Assembly: GCF_026210795.1 (NCBI RefSeq)
Contig: NC_089458.1
Location: 372,001-436,000 of the forward strand
DNA length: 64,000 nucleotides
From: Rhizophagus irregularis
Lineage: Eukaryota; Glomeromycota; Glomeromycetes; Glomerales; Glomeraceae
Reading direction: 5' to 3'
Positions 12,964 to 24,851 of the stretch are shown here, in pieces. The translations under genes and the position numbers were made by a program. Each line of letters begins with the position of its first letter. Position 1 is the first letter of the stretch. The notes beneath the pieces were generated by a model. That model made no database searches. It worked only from the letters and a program-made list of their open reading frames with translations, and had not been told where the DNA came from.

Positions 12964-15313
12964 TTAAAAATTATTGAAAAATGAAAGATAACTTTCCACA
13001 CCAGCACCACTATTTGGTCTGCTATTAGATCCACTAATAGCACTATTAGGTCTACTATTAGGAACAGCAACACTATTAGATCTACTAATAGGAACAACAA
13101 CACTACTAATAGGAACAACAACACTATTAGGTCTACTAATATGAGAGATAAAACTACTAGGTCTACTAGTAACATTGTTTTCGATATTAAATTCTATATC
13201 TCTTTTTTTTCTATCACGTTTGAACCATGCAACGATCATAGAACGTTTCCAAATGAGTGATGCTCCCAATAAAACTAAAAGTAAACTACCAATTGCTATA
13301 CCAATAATTCCACCGATTCTACTAGTAATCATTCCTCCAGATTTAACATTACTTTCTGCAATTTTTGATTTCCCATCTTTATTTTCATTTTGTTCATCAT
13401 CACTCTGTTCATTATCATTATCATTATCACCTCCATCTCCAGGTGTTGATTTTTCGGGTATTTTCGTTTTATAATATATTACTTGATATGCCATTAATCC
13501 TTGCCATGGTGCGTTATAATCTAATGCAACCTACATAAATTACAAAAGAATATTTTAAGAAAAGTTTTAATTATATACTTAAGCATAAATATATAGCAAA
13601 ACCATTTACCTCTGTAGAATTATATTTAGTTCTATCATCAATATATAAGTCTTTTTTGGAGGGACCACCAACAACAGCACCGTAAAGTATATTTGTGGAC
13701 TCAATAGGTAGAAGCATATTATTAGTAGTGCTGCCATGAGCACCAGCATGATGAGGATTTTTAGGGGATTTAGGATTTATTCCAACTACATAAGTCATTT
13801 TCATAGGATTTTCACCAAGGACGTACTTAATTTGAGATTGTGCGAATTCCATATATTTTGAACGCTTTTCGGTTGTAGTAGCATAAGGAGCATATAGTAA
13901 AGAAACAAACGCAATATTTAATGGAACATTTAAACTATTAGTATCGCTAATACCATTACACCATAATAATCCACCAGGAGTATAAGAACATGGACTTTTT
14001 GGTACTAATGAAGGATTTAACATATAATCTAAATATTTTTCAGCTTGCAATTTATATGATAATTCATTTCCCTTTGTTATTTGAACGAGTAAAAAATATA
14101 TCGCACAAGTTTGATCAGACCAATTAATGGCTATTATGGAATCGGGTATAAAAAACTGAGTATAATAATTTATAGCTTTGTTAAAATAAATTTCTTCACC
14201 TGTTGCTTTATATAACCAAAGTGCGGCCCAAACCAATTTATCCTGATAATTTGATGATGGATATAAACTATTAACTTGCGGTAAACTGGCACCATATAAT
14301 TTCCATGCTTTTGTTTCCGCAAATACATATAATGCTTTAGCACGTAGTAATAAATCATCAGAGTATGTTGAATCCGAAAATTTTTCTCTAAATAAAATTG
14401 ATGCACTTGCGAATGCTGCTACCACTGATGATGCTACATCCGTACCATGATTTTTCTCTCCCACTTTATATGCATCTCTTGGTAATGGTATGTTTAAATC
14501 CCCACCCCAATAATTATGATCCACATCTTCCCTTCCAACTTGAACATATAAATCATTAGTTTCAAGTGAATATGCTTTAATTAACCAATCAGTTCCCCAT
14601 TTGACCATATCATGTAGATATTGTGTTTGTCCTGATAATTCATAACCTTCAAACCATTCTAATCCTCCCCAACTTATCGATGTTAGTGTCCATGATAACG
14701 GGTACGTAAACTTCATATAATCACCTATTATGACCAAAGATATTACCGAAAGGAAGAAAAACGCGTTAATAAGTTAAAAGACGCGTCAATGTATTATAAA
14801 ATTATGATTATATACGTGAAATTTTAATATATAATGATTCTTACCTGCATCATAATATCCCTACAAAAATAATATAATAGAATACACCATTAACATACAT
14901 TATAGATCACGTGATAACTTATACTGTAAGTTTATTAGTTTATAGTTGCTTACCCCAGTTAGATCAACCCCTTCTTTTTGTCCATCAAATGGCGCAGAAT
15001 TATGTCGCCTATAAAGTGTAACCCCGATTAATATTATAAATGAATAATAAAAAAAAAACTGTAATAATACCTACCAAGGAATTCGATTTGTTGCAGATAA
15101 TATACCACTTCTCTGTGCTTCGTAGAAATAAAGCGAATAAGCTAATAATTTTTCGTAATCATTGTTAGGATAATCTGTTGTTTCCGGTATTCCTTCAACT
15201 TCAGGTCCAGGTAGAGTAACTATCTTATGTTCTTGTGCATTTATTATGTTAATCATACACAGAAAAAAACAAATTAAGCTGAGTGTAACTTTTGATTTTA
15301 TTTTCGTTGTCAT
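12964..15313 (-). CDS. Membrane-anchored glycoside hydrolase family 9 endoglucanase
   Basis: Five exons on the minus strand: 15313-15075, 15008-14954, 14860-14845 (only 16 nt), 14724-13610, 13530-12964; 663 residues. GH9 enzymes cut beta-1,4-glucan with inversion. The N-terminus is a signal peptide (cleavage likely after INA, residue 26). Conserved GH9 sites are present: GGYYDAGD (98-105, with catalytic D102 and D105), HHAGAHGS in the C-terminal half of the domain, and the acid E475 in STEVALDYNAPWQG. After the catalytic domain come an acidic Asp/Asn/Glu-rich linker (~505-540), one transmembrane helix (~546-569), a basic cytoplasmic KRDRKKRD stretch and a Ser/Pro/Asn tail with repeated SRPNS-like units. 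The catalytic domain would thus face the outside and be tethered at the plasma membrane, as known for some basidiomycete GH9 enzymes. It may trim the fungal or plant wall. An upstream in-frame ATG at 15493 gives a Lys/Phe-rich extension that I reject. Confidence 0.93.
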
Positions 15314-18300
15314 GATTTTATTATTAGAAAAAGTAGAAAAAGTAAAAGGTAAAAATATAATACAAAATATACAAAACTGTACAAAAAAGAAAAGAAAAGG
15401 TTTTTTCTCATAAAAAAAAAGAAAGAAAGAAAAGAAAGCAGAAAAAAATTTGCAAACGATTTTTTTTTTCTTTTCGACTTTTTTCAGTTTCATGTTTATA
15501 ATGCTTATATATATGTATTATCATCTCTTTTTTTTTTGTAAAAAAAAAAAATCTGAAACATAATCTATATGTAGAGTTGATTACAAACCTATTCTTGAAT
15601 CAAATTTTCGAATAAAATTCTATTCGAAGGCTATTTTCTTTTTGTTTTTTTCCTTTTAGGGTATGTAACATCAAATATTATCATTTGAGCATCTTGCATA
15701 TATCAAAAGAAAAATAAAACATAACAATAGATAGCATGAAATGATTGCACAACATGCATTAATACTTTATTTCTTATTTTATTTTTTTTATTCATTCATT
15801 TACATTAAATTTAAATAATTCTTTAAAAATAAAAAAATTCATATAAATTACCATATCAATTAAATCATAATTAGATCTATCAACTGTTTCATGTTGTACT
15901 GTGTTACTCGAACTCTAGTCGACCAATCCTAATTTATTTTTGTTTTTGTTTCCGTCATTACAATTTAGTAAAATACCGCTCTCCTAAACCGATTTTTCCG
16001 GGGAAAAAAATCAATAACTCCGAGTTTGGTATATTTTTTTTTAAACAACTCCGACTTTTACTATTTTTCAACAAATGATTATAAGGACATTTATTTATAA
16101 TCGATATTAATAAATATTTATAAATATATGCTTTTTTTTTTAAACAAAGAATCGTGTAACATCATCATATTGGGGTGTAGTAATTAATTTGATTAAAAAT
16201 ATCGTTAAGGTTTCATTTTAAAGGATTTTCTTTCTTCCTCAAATTTTTTGTATTAATACTTTAGGATTTATAGAAAATACTCTATAAAATATCAAAATGC
16301 TGTATAATAAAAAAATTTAATTAGTGGATTCGCGTCTCCCCAATTTAATTTTTATTCTGCTTTATTTATTTTTTTTTTACCCGTTATGCCATTAAAATAA
16401 AAATAAGTTCCGTAAAGATACTTTTCAAACAAATTCACTTACCCTGATCAGCCCAATATTTCTAGAATAGAATATTCTAATTAGAGATATGACGACGAAT
16501 TGCGGAAATCATGTGAATTTGCATCTCTTTTGAATTCAGACATATTTTTTTAAAAAAATAGATTTATGAAATCGGGCAATCGACATTCTGGGCTATCATG
16601 ATTAGGTTTCTTTTTACGAGACAAATTTTTTTACAAGATAAAAGTATTTATTAACTTTTTTTCTTAGGTGTGATGGTAAAATGTCGTTCATCTATGTATA
16701 GTAGCCTTTTAAGGTTAGGATATACTTAATTTTGTAATTAATCTACAGATTTTCTCAGAACGGTAATTTGATAGTTAAATTTAATTGAATAGAATGTTTA
16801 AGCATAAATGCGCACGTTATAACGGAAAAAAAACACACAAATCTGCGGGCAATAGTAGTTATCCTGCCTTAAATGGATACTTTCATAGAACCTAAAAAAA
16901 CCTAGAGGCGGTAATTTCGAGATAATCTGCTGATTGGATAGACGGAAGAATGGTGTTGCATTGGCGGAAAATTATTAAAGTTGCAGTTCGTGTTCTGTAT
17001 AATACAAGTGTGCATATTTTTTGCAAGAGGTAAATGATTTACAAATGAATTGAACCAAGGAATGATTCTATTATTTGATTTTTGTTAATTGGTTTTCTTT
17101 AGACAAGTTAAAAAAATATCAAAAAGATTAATGTTTCATGTTAGATCTTTTAGGCATTCACACGACTTGATGACAAGAACGAATACGAATATGAATGGAA
17201 CACTTTACAATACTCGTGGTGATTATCTTGCGTGGTGTAACAAATGTGAATTTGATCATGTATATATCAAAACAATTTGTGTTGATAAAGTAATCCTTTT
17301 GAGGATCATTCAACTTGATGGCCGAGATGAGTATGTATTAGTAAAATTTTTGTTGTAATTAATGGAATGGGCGAGTGAAAATCCAGAAGTTGATGATATC
17401 TTTAACGAAATGCAAAAAAAAAAGATAAGTGCTGTTTGCATTTAACAATGTGCGAAATTTTCAAAAAGATTTGTGAATTTGCAACAGTATACTCGGTCGT
17501 TAATGTTAATTGAGAATTTATTATATAACTAAATTATTATCACATATTCTGTGCTGCATTAGATGATTCCAAAATAAATATGTGGTCTGACAGTTTCGTG
17601 TGTCAAAAATGGGAATAATGGGCAATGCCGCAATGGTCAGTTGACAAACATACCTTAATTTATATTTTTGCATTCATTAATGTACCAGTCCGAGTCATAT
17701 AGAAATTTTTTCATTTAAGGTACATGTAGACAACATGGTAAGTTTATATTTTTGCATTCATTAATGTATCAGTCCGAGTCATATTTGCTTACAAAAAAAT
17801 TTTTTCATTAAGGTACATGTAGAAGACATGGTAAGTTTTGAAACAATAATTTCAACTTGTCTCCTTATTTAGCTTGTTACTAATAATGCTTGGGTTGGTG
17901 ATTTTTTAAGAGAGGCAAAAAAGATTTTTATGAACCAAGAATTTTTTGAGTTATTGTATCCTTTTAAAAAACAAAAAGAAAATCTATTTTTACTTTAAAA
18001 AAATAATCAAGACTTTTATCAAAATTTTGTATCTGATAGCAAAAATTTATGTTATTATTAGGAAAAAATCCTTAAAATTAACAAGAAAATTTTTTTCTAA
18101 TAAATTAAATACTTAAAAATGAACATTATAGCAACTAGCAAATAATTCAAATAGGCAGACTAATGGTATTAAAAATACTGGCTTAATTACAGATAATTAA
18201 TAAATAGTTCTTTGCTGTATTTTTTTTTTTATTATTTAGTTAAAGGGAGTGGTTTTTCTTGTTTAAAGGAGAAATTACATGAATCAAACCTATACTAAAC

Positions 18301-18588
18301 AATTAGTACTCTACTCACTAGCAAATATACCATGAATCACATAAAGGTACCAATTGAACCAATAGAAAAAAAAAGAAAACAAAAAACAAAGTGAAAAAAT
18401 AAGGTAATAATTAGTAACAAAGCCTTTTACCAACTACTACACTCCTAAAACTAAAACAATTTAGAATTATCCTTGTAAACTTTATTAAGATATTTCTAGT
18501 TTTCAAGTATTGATTGAATTTTAGTTAAAACTGCAAGTTTGTTGATACCATCCAAAGATTTGTCAATCTTCTTGATTTGCTTAAATAC
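15314..18588. other. Gene-poor region with one weak open frame
   Basis: No confident gene. An open frame at 17089-17358 (89 residues) begins near a plausible acceptor (TTTAG before ACAAG) and has balanced composition with a WCNKC phrase. It could be an exon of a decayed or unmodelled gene, but I find no continuation on either side. The rest is AT-rich spacer plus a tandem duplication at 17661-17837. Confidence 0.45.
17661..17837. repeat. Tandem duplication of ~85-90 bp
   Basis: Two adjacent copies (17661-17744 and 17745-17837) share GCATTCATTAATGTA, AGTCCGAGTCATAT, TTTTTTCATT and GGTACATGTAGA. The second copy has a small insertion (TTGCTTACAAA). No coding meaning is evident. Confidence 0.8.
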
Positions 18589-18590
18589 TA

Positions 18591-18762
18591 CAGTCAAACC
18601 TTGATATAGCAAACTCTTGATATAGTGAATTTTTCAGACAACTATAATAAATTTCCCCTCGCTATAACGAATTAACCAATCAAATTTCTTAAAATCTTCA
18701 CTATAACCTTATAGCAAAGTTGAGATCTGGACCCTAGGGTTCATTATAACAAGAGTTGACTG
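18591..18762. mobile_element. pogo/Tigger-like MITE, 172 bp
   Basis: A 172-bp element with terminal inverted repeats: the left end begins CAGTCAAACCTTGATATAGC and the right end, read inward, begins CAGTCAACTCTTGTTATAAT. It is flanked on both sides by TA (18589-18590 and 18763-18764), the target duplication of Tc1/mariner-pogo elements. The interior repeats CTATAACGAA-like phrases typical of pogo/Tigger ends. There is no coding capacity, so it is a non-autonomous copy moved by a pogo-type transposase elsewhere. Confidence 0.82.
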
Positions 18763-18998
18763 TATCTGCTTCTTACTTAACTGTTTCAGATTAGTATTCT
18801 TTTAAATCATCATTCTAATTCCCCTTCTGATAGCAGTTTCTTTTTATTCTTAAATTAAGAATATAATATCTTTTCCAATTTTCAATATATTCATACAGAT
18901 TGAATACTATACCAAGCAAAGATTTCTTTACTATATTTTAAACTAAATAAAAACAAATATTTTATTACAAGGTTATTAATTCAATTTTATATTGTAGG

Positions 18999-19149
18999 TA
19001 GAGCTCTGAAAATGACTCGCATAAACTCGCATTTTTGACTCGCATAATTGTAAATTTTCGTTTAATTATATTCTAACTTAATAAAAAGTACTTTAAAATT
19101 AAGGTTTTTGACTCGTGACTTGACTCAACTCAATTCATTAAGAGCTCTA
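18999..19149. mobile_element. hAT-like MITE, 151 bp, perfect 8-bp target duplication
   Basis: The element starts TAGAGCTCTGAAAATGACTC and ends in AGAGCTCTA, giving a 9-bp perfect terminal inverted repeat (TAGAGCTCT) with weaker complementarity further in. ATTGTAGG occurs exactly on both sides (18991-18998 and 19150-19157). An 8-bp duplication and a TAG[A/G]G terminus are the marks of hAT elements. It is non-coding. The intact flanking duplication suggests a fairly young insertion. Confidence 0.85.
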
Positions 19150-21966
19150 ATTGTAGGTATTTTTTTTTATATTTTAAAAAATTTACAAAAATGCAGTATA
19201 GTAAAATTTAGAGTTGCTTGCCTAAATCTATTTGGAATTTGGCTAAATATTTAAATCTCCATCAGTTTCATCAGTTTTTTAATAAAAGTTTAATATAAGT
19301 TTATTATTTACTAATATTTAATATAGTTTAGTTTTATTTTTTATTATAATTCATAATTTCACTAATTTTTTAATAAGACTTTTTGTCAAATTTTACCTTT
19401 TATTATTTTATCAATCTGTTAAATCTTAAGTAATCTTAATAGATTTTATAGTTTCTTAAGTTAAGAAAATAGAATAATATACTAAAATAGAAGTAATATA
19501 TATATAGGTAATAAGAAAAATTAAAAGTTTTATAATAGTTTTATGTAAGATTTTTATTGAAATAATAAGCAACTTCAATATATGACTTTATAAATTGCCA
19601 ATCTAATTATATGACTTTATAATATTATAATTAATTTTTCATATTTATAATATTTTACAATAAATTTATTTTTTTAATTATATTATTTTAATTAAAATAT
19701 TTATTATGATAATTTTTTTATACTTTATTAATTTTTGCATATTATAATTATTATATTAGATATTATATAATATATTATTAGATAATACAAATTTATCCAA
19801 AAAATAAGTAAATGTAATATATAACTTTTCAAAAATTTTATAAAAAATAAGCAAATGAAAAATATCATTAATTTTATATAAATTTAATTTTTAATTGTAA
19901 TTAAAATAATATATAACTAAACAAATAATATTGTCACTATTAAATATTAAAAATTATATATAGTAATAAATAGAAAATTATTATTTATTACTAATGTGAT
20001 TTATCACTAATTAGATCATTAAAAATCATTTAAGTAGAAATTATTCATTATTATATATATATATATTTATTAATATTATATATTTAAAGTTAAGCAATTC
20101 TAAAGGTTTTGTGATTGTCAACAAGATTGTTGTTAAAAATGTTGTATTTGTTTATTTTATATACATTATTATTTTTTATATTAAACTTATTTATTAACTT
20201 AACTAGTAATAATGTTTATAGTTTATTTAATTTAGAATAATTAATTGGAAATAAATAATTAAAATGTATAAATAAAAAGAATGTATTAATATTTAATAAA
20301 GTAAAAAAATGTATTAAAAAGAAATATATTAATAGAATACAATAATGTTAATAATTAATATTTAGTAATTAATCAGGTTTATTAATGCATTTTCATTGCA
20401 TTGCAGGAATGGTTGACCTATTTTCTGTATTTTTTTGTGGTATAATACACCTATTTAATATAGAGCTAAGTATTATAATTAATAAATTTTAAAATAAAAA
20501 AAAATATTTAGTAATTAATTTGCTTAAATAATAATATTACCTATATTTTAACTAATAATATTACATGATTAATTCTTTAAACATATAACATTTGAGGCTT
20601 AGTGATATATCATTATAATGATAAAAAATAAAACTCTAATAAATAAATTTATTTATAAAAAATATTTAAATAAATTATAATAAAAATATAAATATTTTAA
20701 TTAGAAATAATTTTTTAATATTTATTTTATAATTAATTAAATAATAATTAAAGAAATAAATGGAATGATTTAGCATTCTTATTTCTATTGGTGTGAACAT
20801 TAGGCTATATATATATATATATATAGTCATCTAGAGATTTTGGCTATATAATAATGATATAGCTACATAGATGACAGGTCAACTTTTTCTTTAAAGAAAT
20901 AGTTATATCTCATAATATATATTCTGTTCAAATTATTTTGGAATGCTATAATTATAATTTGGAATGCTGTAATTCATTCAGTTTATATGTAATTTACTAT
21001 ATAAAGTGCCAAAATAATTTAGAATACTATAATTGAATTTGAAATTTTACTTATAATTATCACAATCTAAAATAATTTAGACAATATATATTATATCTTA
21101 TAATGCTTAATTTTTATATATATTTTATTTTTTATTTATATAAGTTTAATATATATAATTATTCTACAGCCAAATAGTATCATACTTTTTTCATCACGCT
21201 GATATTTTTTTATTAAGCTATAAATAAACTACTATTGCATATTTATTATTGATATTTTTGATATTGTTTAATCAATAATTTATTGTATTTATAAGATGAT
21301 TATTGGCAGCTGCAAAAATAACTATTATGTAAGCATAATATAATATAATAAGATCGCATTTATAATAAAGTAAAAAAATAATATTATACTAATTATTTGC
21401 AAAAAAAAAATAATATAATTTTTATGTAACTTTTAAGATTATAGTTTATAAGTAATTTTACCTGCTTTACAAATTTACTTAATATTTAAAAAAGATTATA
21501 AATATTATTTTGATATTTATAACTTAAAAGTAAAAAAATAAATTCATTCTAATTAAAATATTTAAAAAATAAAATTATATATTTTTTTAAAAAATAAAAA
21601 GTATTTATATTTTATAAATATTATTATATAATATAAAATACAATACTTTAAATATTTTGCAAACAATAAAAAATCAGTTAATACTTTTAAAATATTATAC
21701 TTGAAAATAAATAAAATTTTTTATAAACAAAGAATATTTATATGTATTACTTAAAAAAACTTATATATATTATATAATATTTAATTTAATATAAGTTTAT
21801 TATTTTTCTTTTTTTTTATTAAATTTAATAACTCATTAAATTATAATATTTATAAATTATATGATTTTATTAAATATAATATAAGATTTTAATTATTTTT
21901 TTCTTTTAATAAAAGTAAAATAAATTATAGTATAAATAATTTTTTTTAAAAATTTTTTAAAAAAAA

Positions 21967-22098
21967 TGATTGACAAAAAATCATGTAAAATATAAATTTT
22001 TTAAAAAAAATGATTGACAAAAAATCATGTAAAATATAAATTTTCTAAAAAAAATGATTGACAAAAAATCATGTAAAATATAAATTTTCTAAAAAAAT
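21967..22098. repeat. 44-bp tandem repeat, three units with internal hairpin
   Basis: Three units begin at 21967, 22011 and 22055, each opening TGATTGACAAAAAATCATGT. Each contains the inverted repeat ATGATT...AATCAT around a short loop. Units differ mainly by one T/C change, so the array is recent. Confidence 0.88.
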
Positions 22099-22365
22099 AA
22101 TTTTAATTCAGATTATTTAATTTAGAGATTAAGTTAATAAAACTCATATTAATATATAAATTTTTATTTTGATTAAAATTAATAAAATAAAAAAACAATT
22201 AAACTTGTATAATTTATAAAATTTAATATTAATATTATAGGTAGTATTAAGTAACTATAGTAATAAAAAAATAAAAATAAAAATTTTTGATTTTTAATTC
22301 ATAAAATTCTATAAAATATAGTAAAAATGATAAAAATGATAAATTTAATTTTTGAATTTTATGAT

Positions 22366-22770
22366 TTATATCATATATGAATATATTATAAATATAAATA
22401 ATTCCATTATCAATAAAGATTTTTTCATTCCTAATACAAATTTATCAATAATCAGCAAATTTTTAATTTTTAAAACTTTTTGATTTAAAATATATTATAA
22501 ATACAAAATAATTTCCATTATCAATAAGGGACATATTTAAGGTTACTAATGTATAATAATAATTGTAAATCTTAAATAAATAAAGTAATTTAACAAATTT
22601 TAATTTTTGAACTTTTATGATCTTATTATTATAAAAAATAAGGGGTTATATTTAAGATTATTCCTAATACATAGTAAATCTTAATCATATATGAATGTAT
22701 TATAAGTACAAATAATTCCATTATCAATAGGGAGTTCATTCCTAATAACTGTAAATCTCAAATAAACATT
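22366..22770. repeat. Diverged direct repeats (three copies)
   Basis: Three imperfect copies of a phrase resembling ATATTATAAATA-CAAATAATTCCATTATCAAT occur near 22381-22420, 22490-22530 and 22688-22730, each followed by related TTCATTCCTAATA and TGTAAATCTTAAATAAA-like segments. The spacing is irregular and the origin is unknown. Confidence 0.6.
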
Positions 22771-24851
22771 CCAATATTCCAATCTTCCATTATTCCATTA
22801 TTCTTTATTCTTTATTCATTTATTCATCCCTGTAACACATGGCTAAAATACAAGTTTTACTTTTATTACTCTCGTTTAAATAATCTGAACCGTTTTTTTC
22901 CGAACCATTCAAGTACCATTGCACAATGTAATACATCTAAAAACGGTTTTTTTTTGTATTCAACGCACTTCGAGTCTTAATTAAGAACCCTATTTTACAA
23001 AGGATTTCGAGTGAAAAGTTTTCGGAGCTGCTTAATTTGAGTGCTATTTAATTAATCATAACTTTTAGAGTTTGAAATGCCAAGATTTTACGTACCATGT
23101 GTTGGATAAAAAAAAAAACTCCAGCGATGACATGAAAAATATTCCTATGATAAGGAGTCATAGGTATAATACCAAACGTAATAAAAATATTACTAACAGG
23201 TAATGCAATAATTAACAATGGATATTTTCACAATAAAATCATCATTGAAACATATGATTTCCTTAATATTTCTCTTTTATTAATTTAACAAAATCAAGTA
23301 GATGCTTTTTGTATCGTTTTCTTTTTGTAAGAAATCCAAATAGAACTTTTCCAAAATTTAAATTTGTTTTTTTAATAATTTGGTATTCTCTACACAACAT
23401 TACCCCCCGTAATTAACTACTAATAATAGCTAATGAGAAATTATACGTCTCGGTAAATTCCATACTCTATAAAGAAAAGAAACGCACCTCACCTTTAAAG
23501 GAAGGGACTTACATTTTCAATTAATAAATGAATGTTTATCGATGATCGATGATCACTAATCCAAAAAGCGTAGTTGATTTTTTCGCCAATGAGTAAACGT
23601 TGTGGCGTTTTGTTAGAGCTGGCTGAAACGCTCGTTTCTTTCCGATCTTTTTAATAATGAATGACGTAAAAGAAGCTATTCATCTAAAGTCAATAAATTC
23701 CAGAAAAAGGAAACAATTGTGAAATAATGATCATAGGATAATTTTCTCCGGGCGCTAAAGTCCGTAATTTTCATTATCCTGAATGCGCAGTAACATAATG
23801 CAGTAGTTTCCAAATTTGTCGACTGAATGCAAAACAGTAAACAATTACGCCAATCAGATAATGCCATGTTCTATTCAATCTATTCAATCGGTCATTTTGA
23901 GTCATTTTATAAATTGCATATTTTAAGGGACCGTTTTTAATAATAATTGTTGTAACAATTCAAACAATAAAATGACCTAAATAAGAAAAAAAAAAAAATT
24001 GGGTAAATTTTACCGTAAACAAAAGTAAAAAACCAAAAAAAAACCAAAAAAGAAACCCAAAAAAAAGGACAAAAGAGACAAAAGCAAATAAAATAAAATA
24101 AAATAAAATATTTCTTTTTTCTTTTTTTTTTTAAAAAAAAAAAAAAAGGAATAAATCTGATATTGTCCGAAAAGTTAAGCAATGAGCATATAATTGTAAT
24201 CATTAAAACCAAAATTGGAGTATAGAGTAATATATTCGGAAATTATCCATGTTGATCTATTTTGACATTTGAAAAAATGATGATCTTATTGGTAGGTAAT
24301 GATAATTTAGATAATTTAAGATAAATTAACGTCTTGGACAGTAAGGAAAAGAGATTTTTTTTTCTTTTTTTTTCGAAACTTTTTTTTTATTACTTTTTCC
24401 TTTTTTTTTTTTTAATAATAAAAAAAAAAATTTGATTTTTTTTTTCGTTTTTTTATCGTTTTTTTTTCTTTTTTTTTTTTTTTGAAAAAAAATATATAAA
24501 TATAAGTAGGATAGTATTTTACAAACAAAGGTTTTTTTGAAAAAAACAAAAAAAAAAAATTTTTTTTCAGGAAAAAAAAATACGAACTATTTCGAGAAAA
24601 AAAACAATGTTTTTTTTCATTTCCTTTCGAAAACTTTAATAAAACATAAAAATCGATTCCCTAATTAAAAATAAACCGAAGAGAAGTAAAAACAAAAAAA
24701 GAAAAGAAAAAAAGAAATAATTTGTTTAATTTATTTTATATATATATATATTTCCTCATTTTATTATTATTATTATTCCCTCTATATTTTTTTTATACTT
24801 ATTTTTTTTTAATAATTATATACATACATTTATTTACATATTCGACTAAAT

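Larger units (their letters stand above)
19158..24851. other. AT desert without genes
   Basis: About 3.6 kb (19158-22790) is almost pure A and T with scarcely a G or C run and no open frame of interest; GC rises again from about 22800. It holds a 44-bp tandem repeat (21967-22098) and diverged longer repeats (22366-22770). From 23.9 to 24.8 kb there are very long A and T tracts leading into the promoter and 5' UTR of the coiled-coil gene. No gene could be supported in the interval. Confidence 0.65.

Noticed and set aside
13175-13474. Plus-strand open frame over the GH9 C-terminus
   Set aside because: Antisense shadow of the repeat-rich GH9 tail.
17089-17358. 89-residue open frame with WCNKC
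   Set aside because: Composition is plausible, but no matching upstream or downstream exon and no known domain; noted only within the spacer entry.
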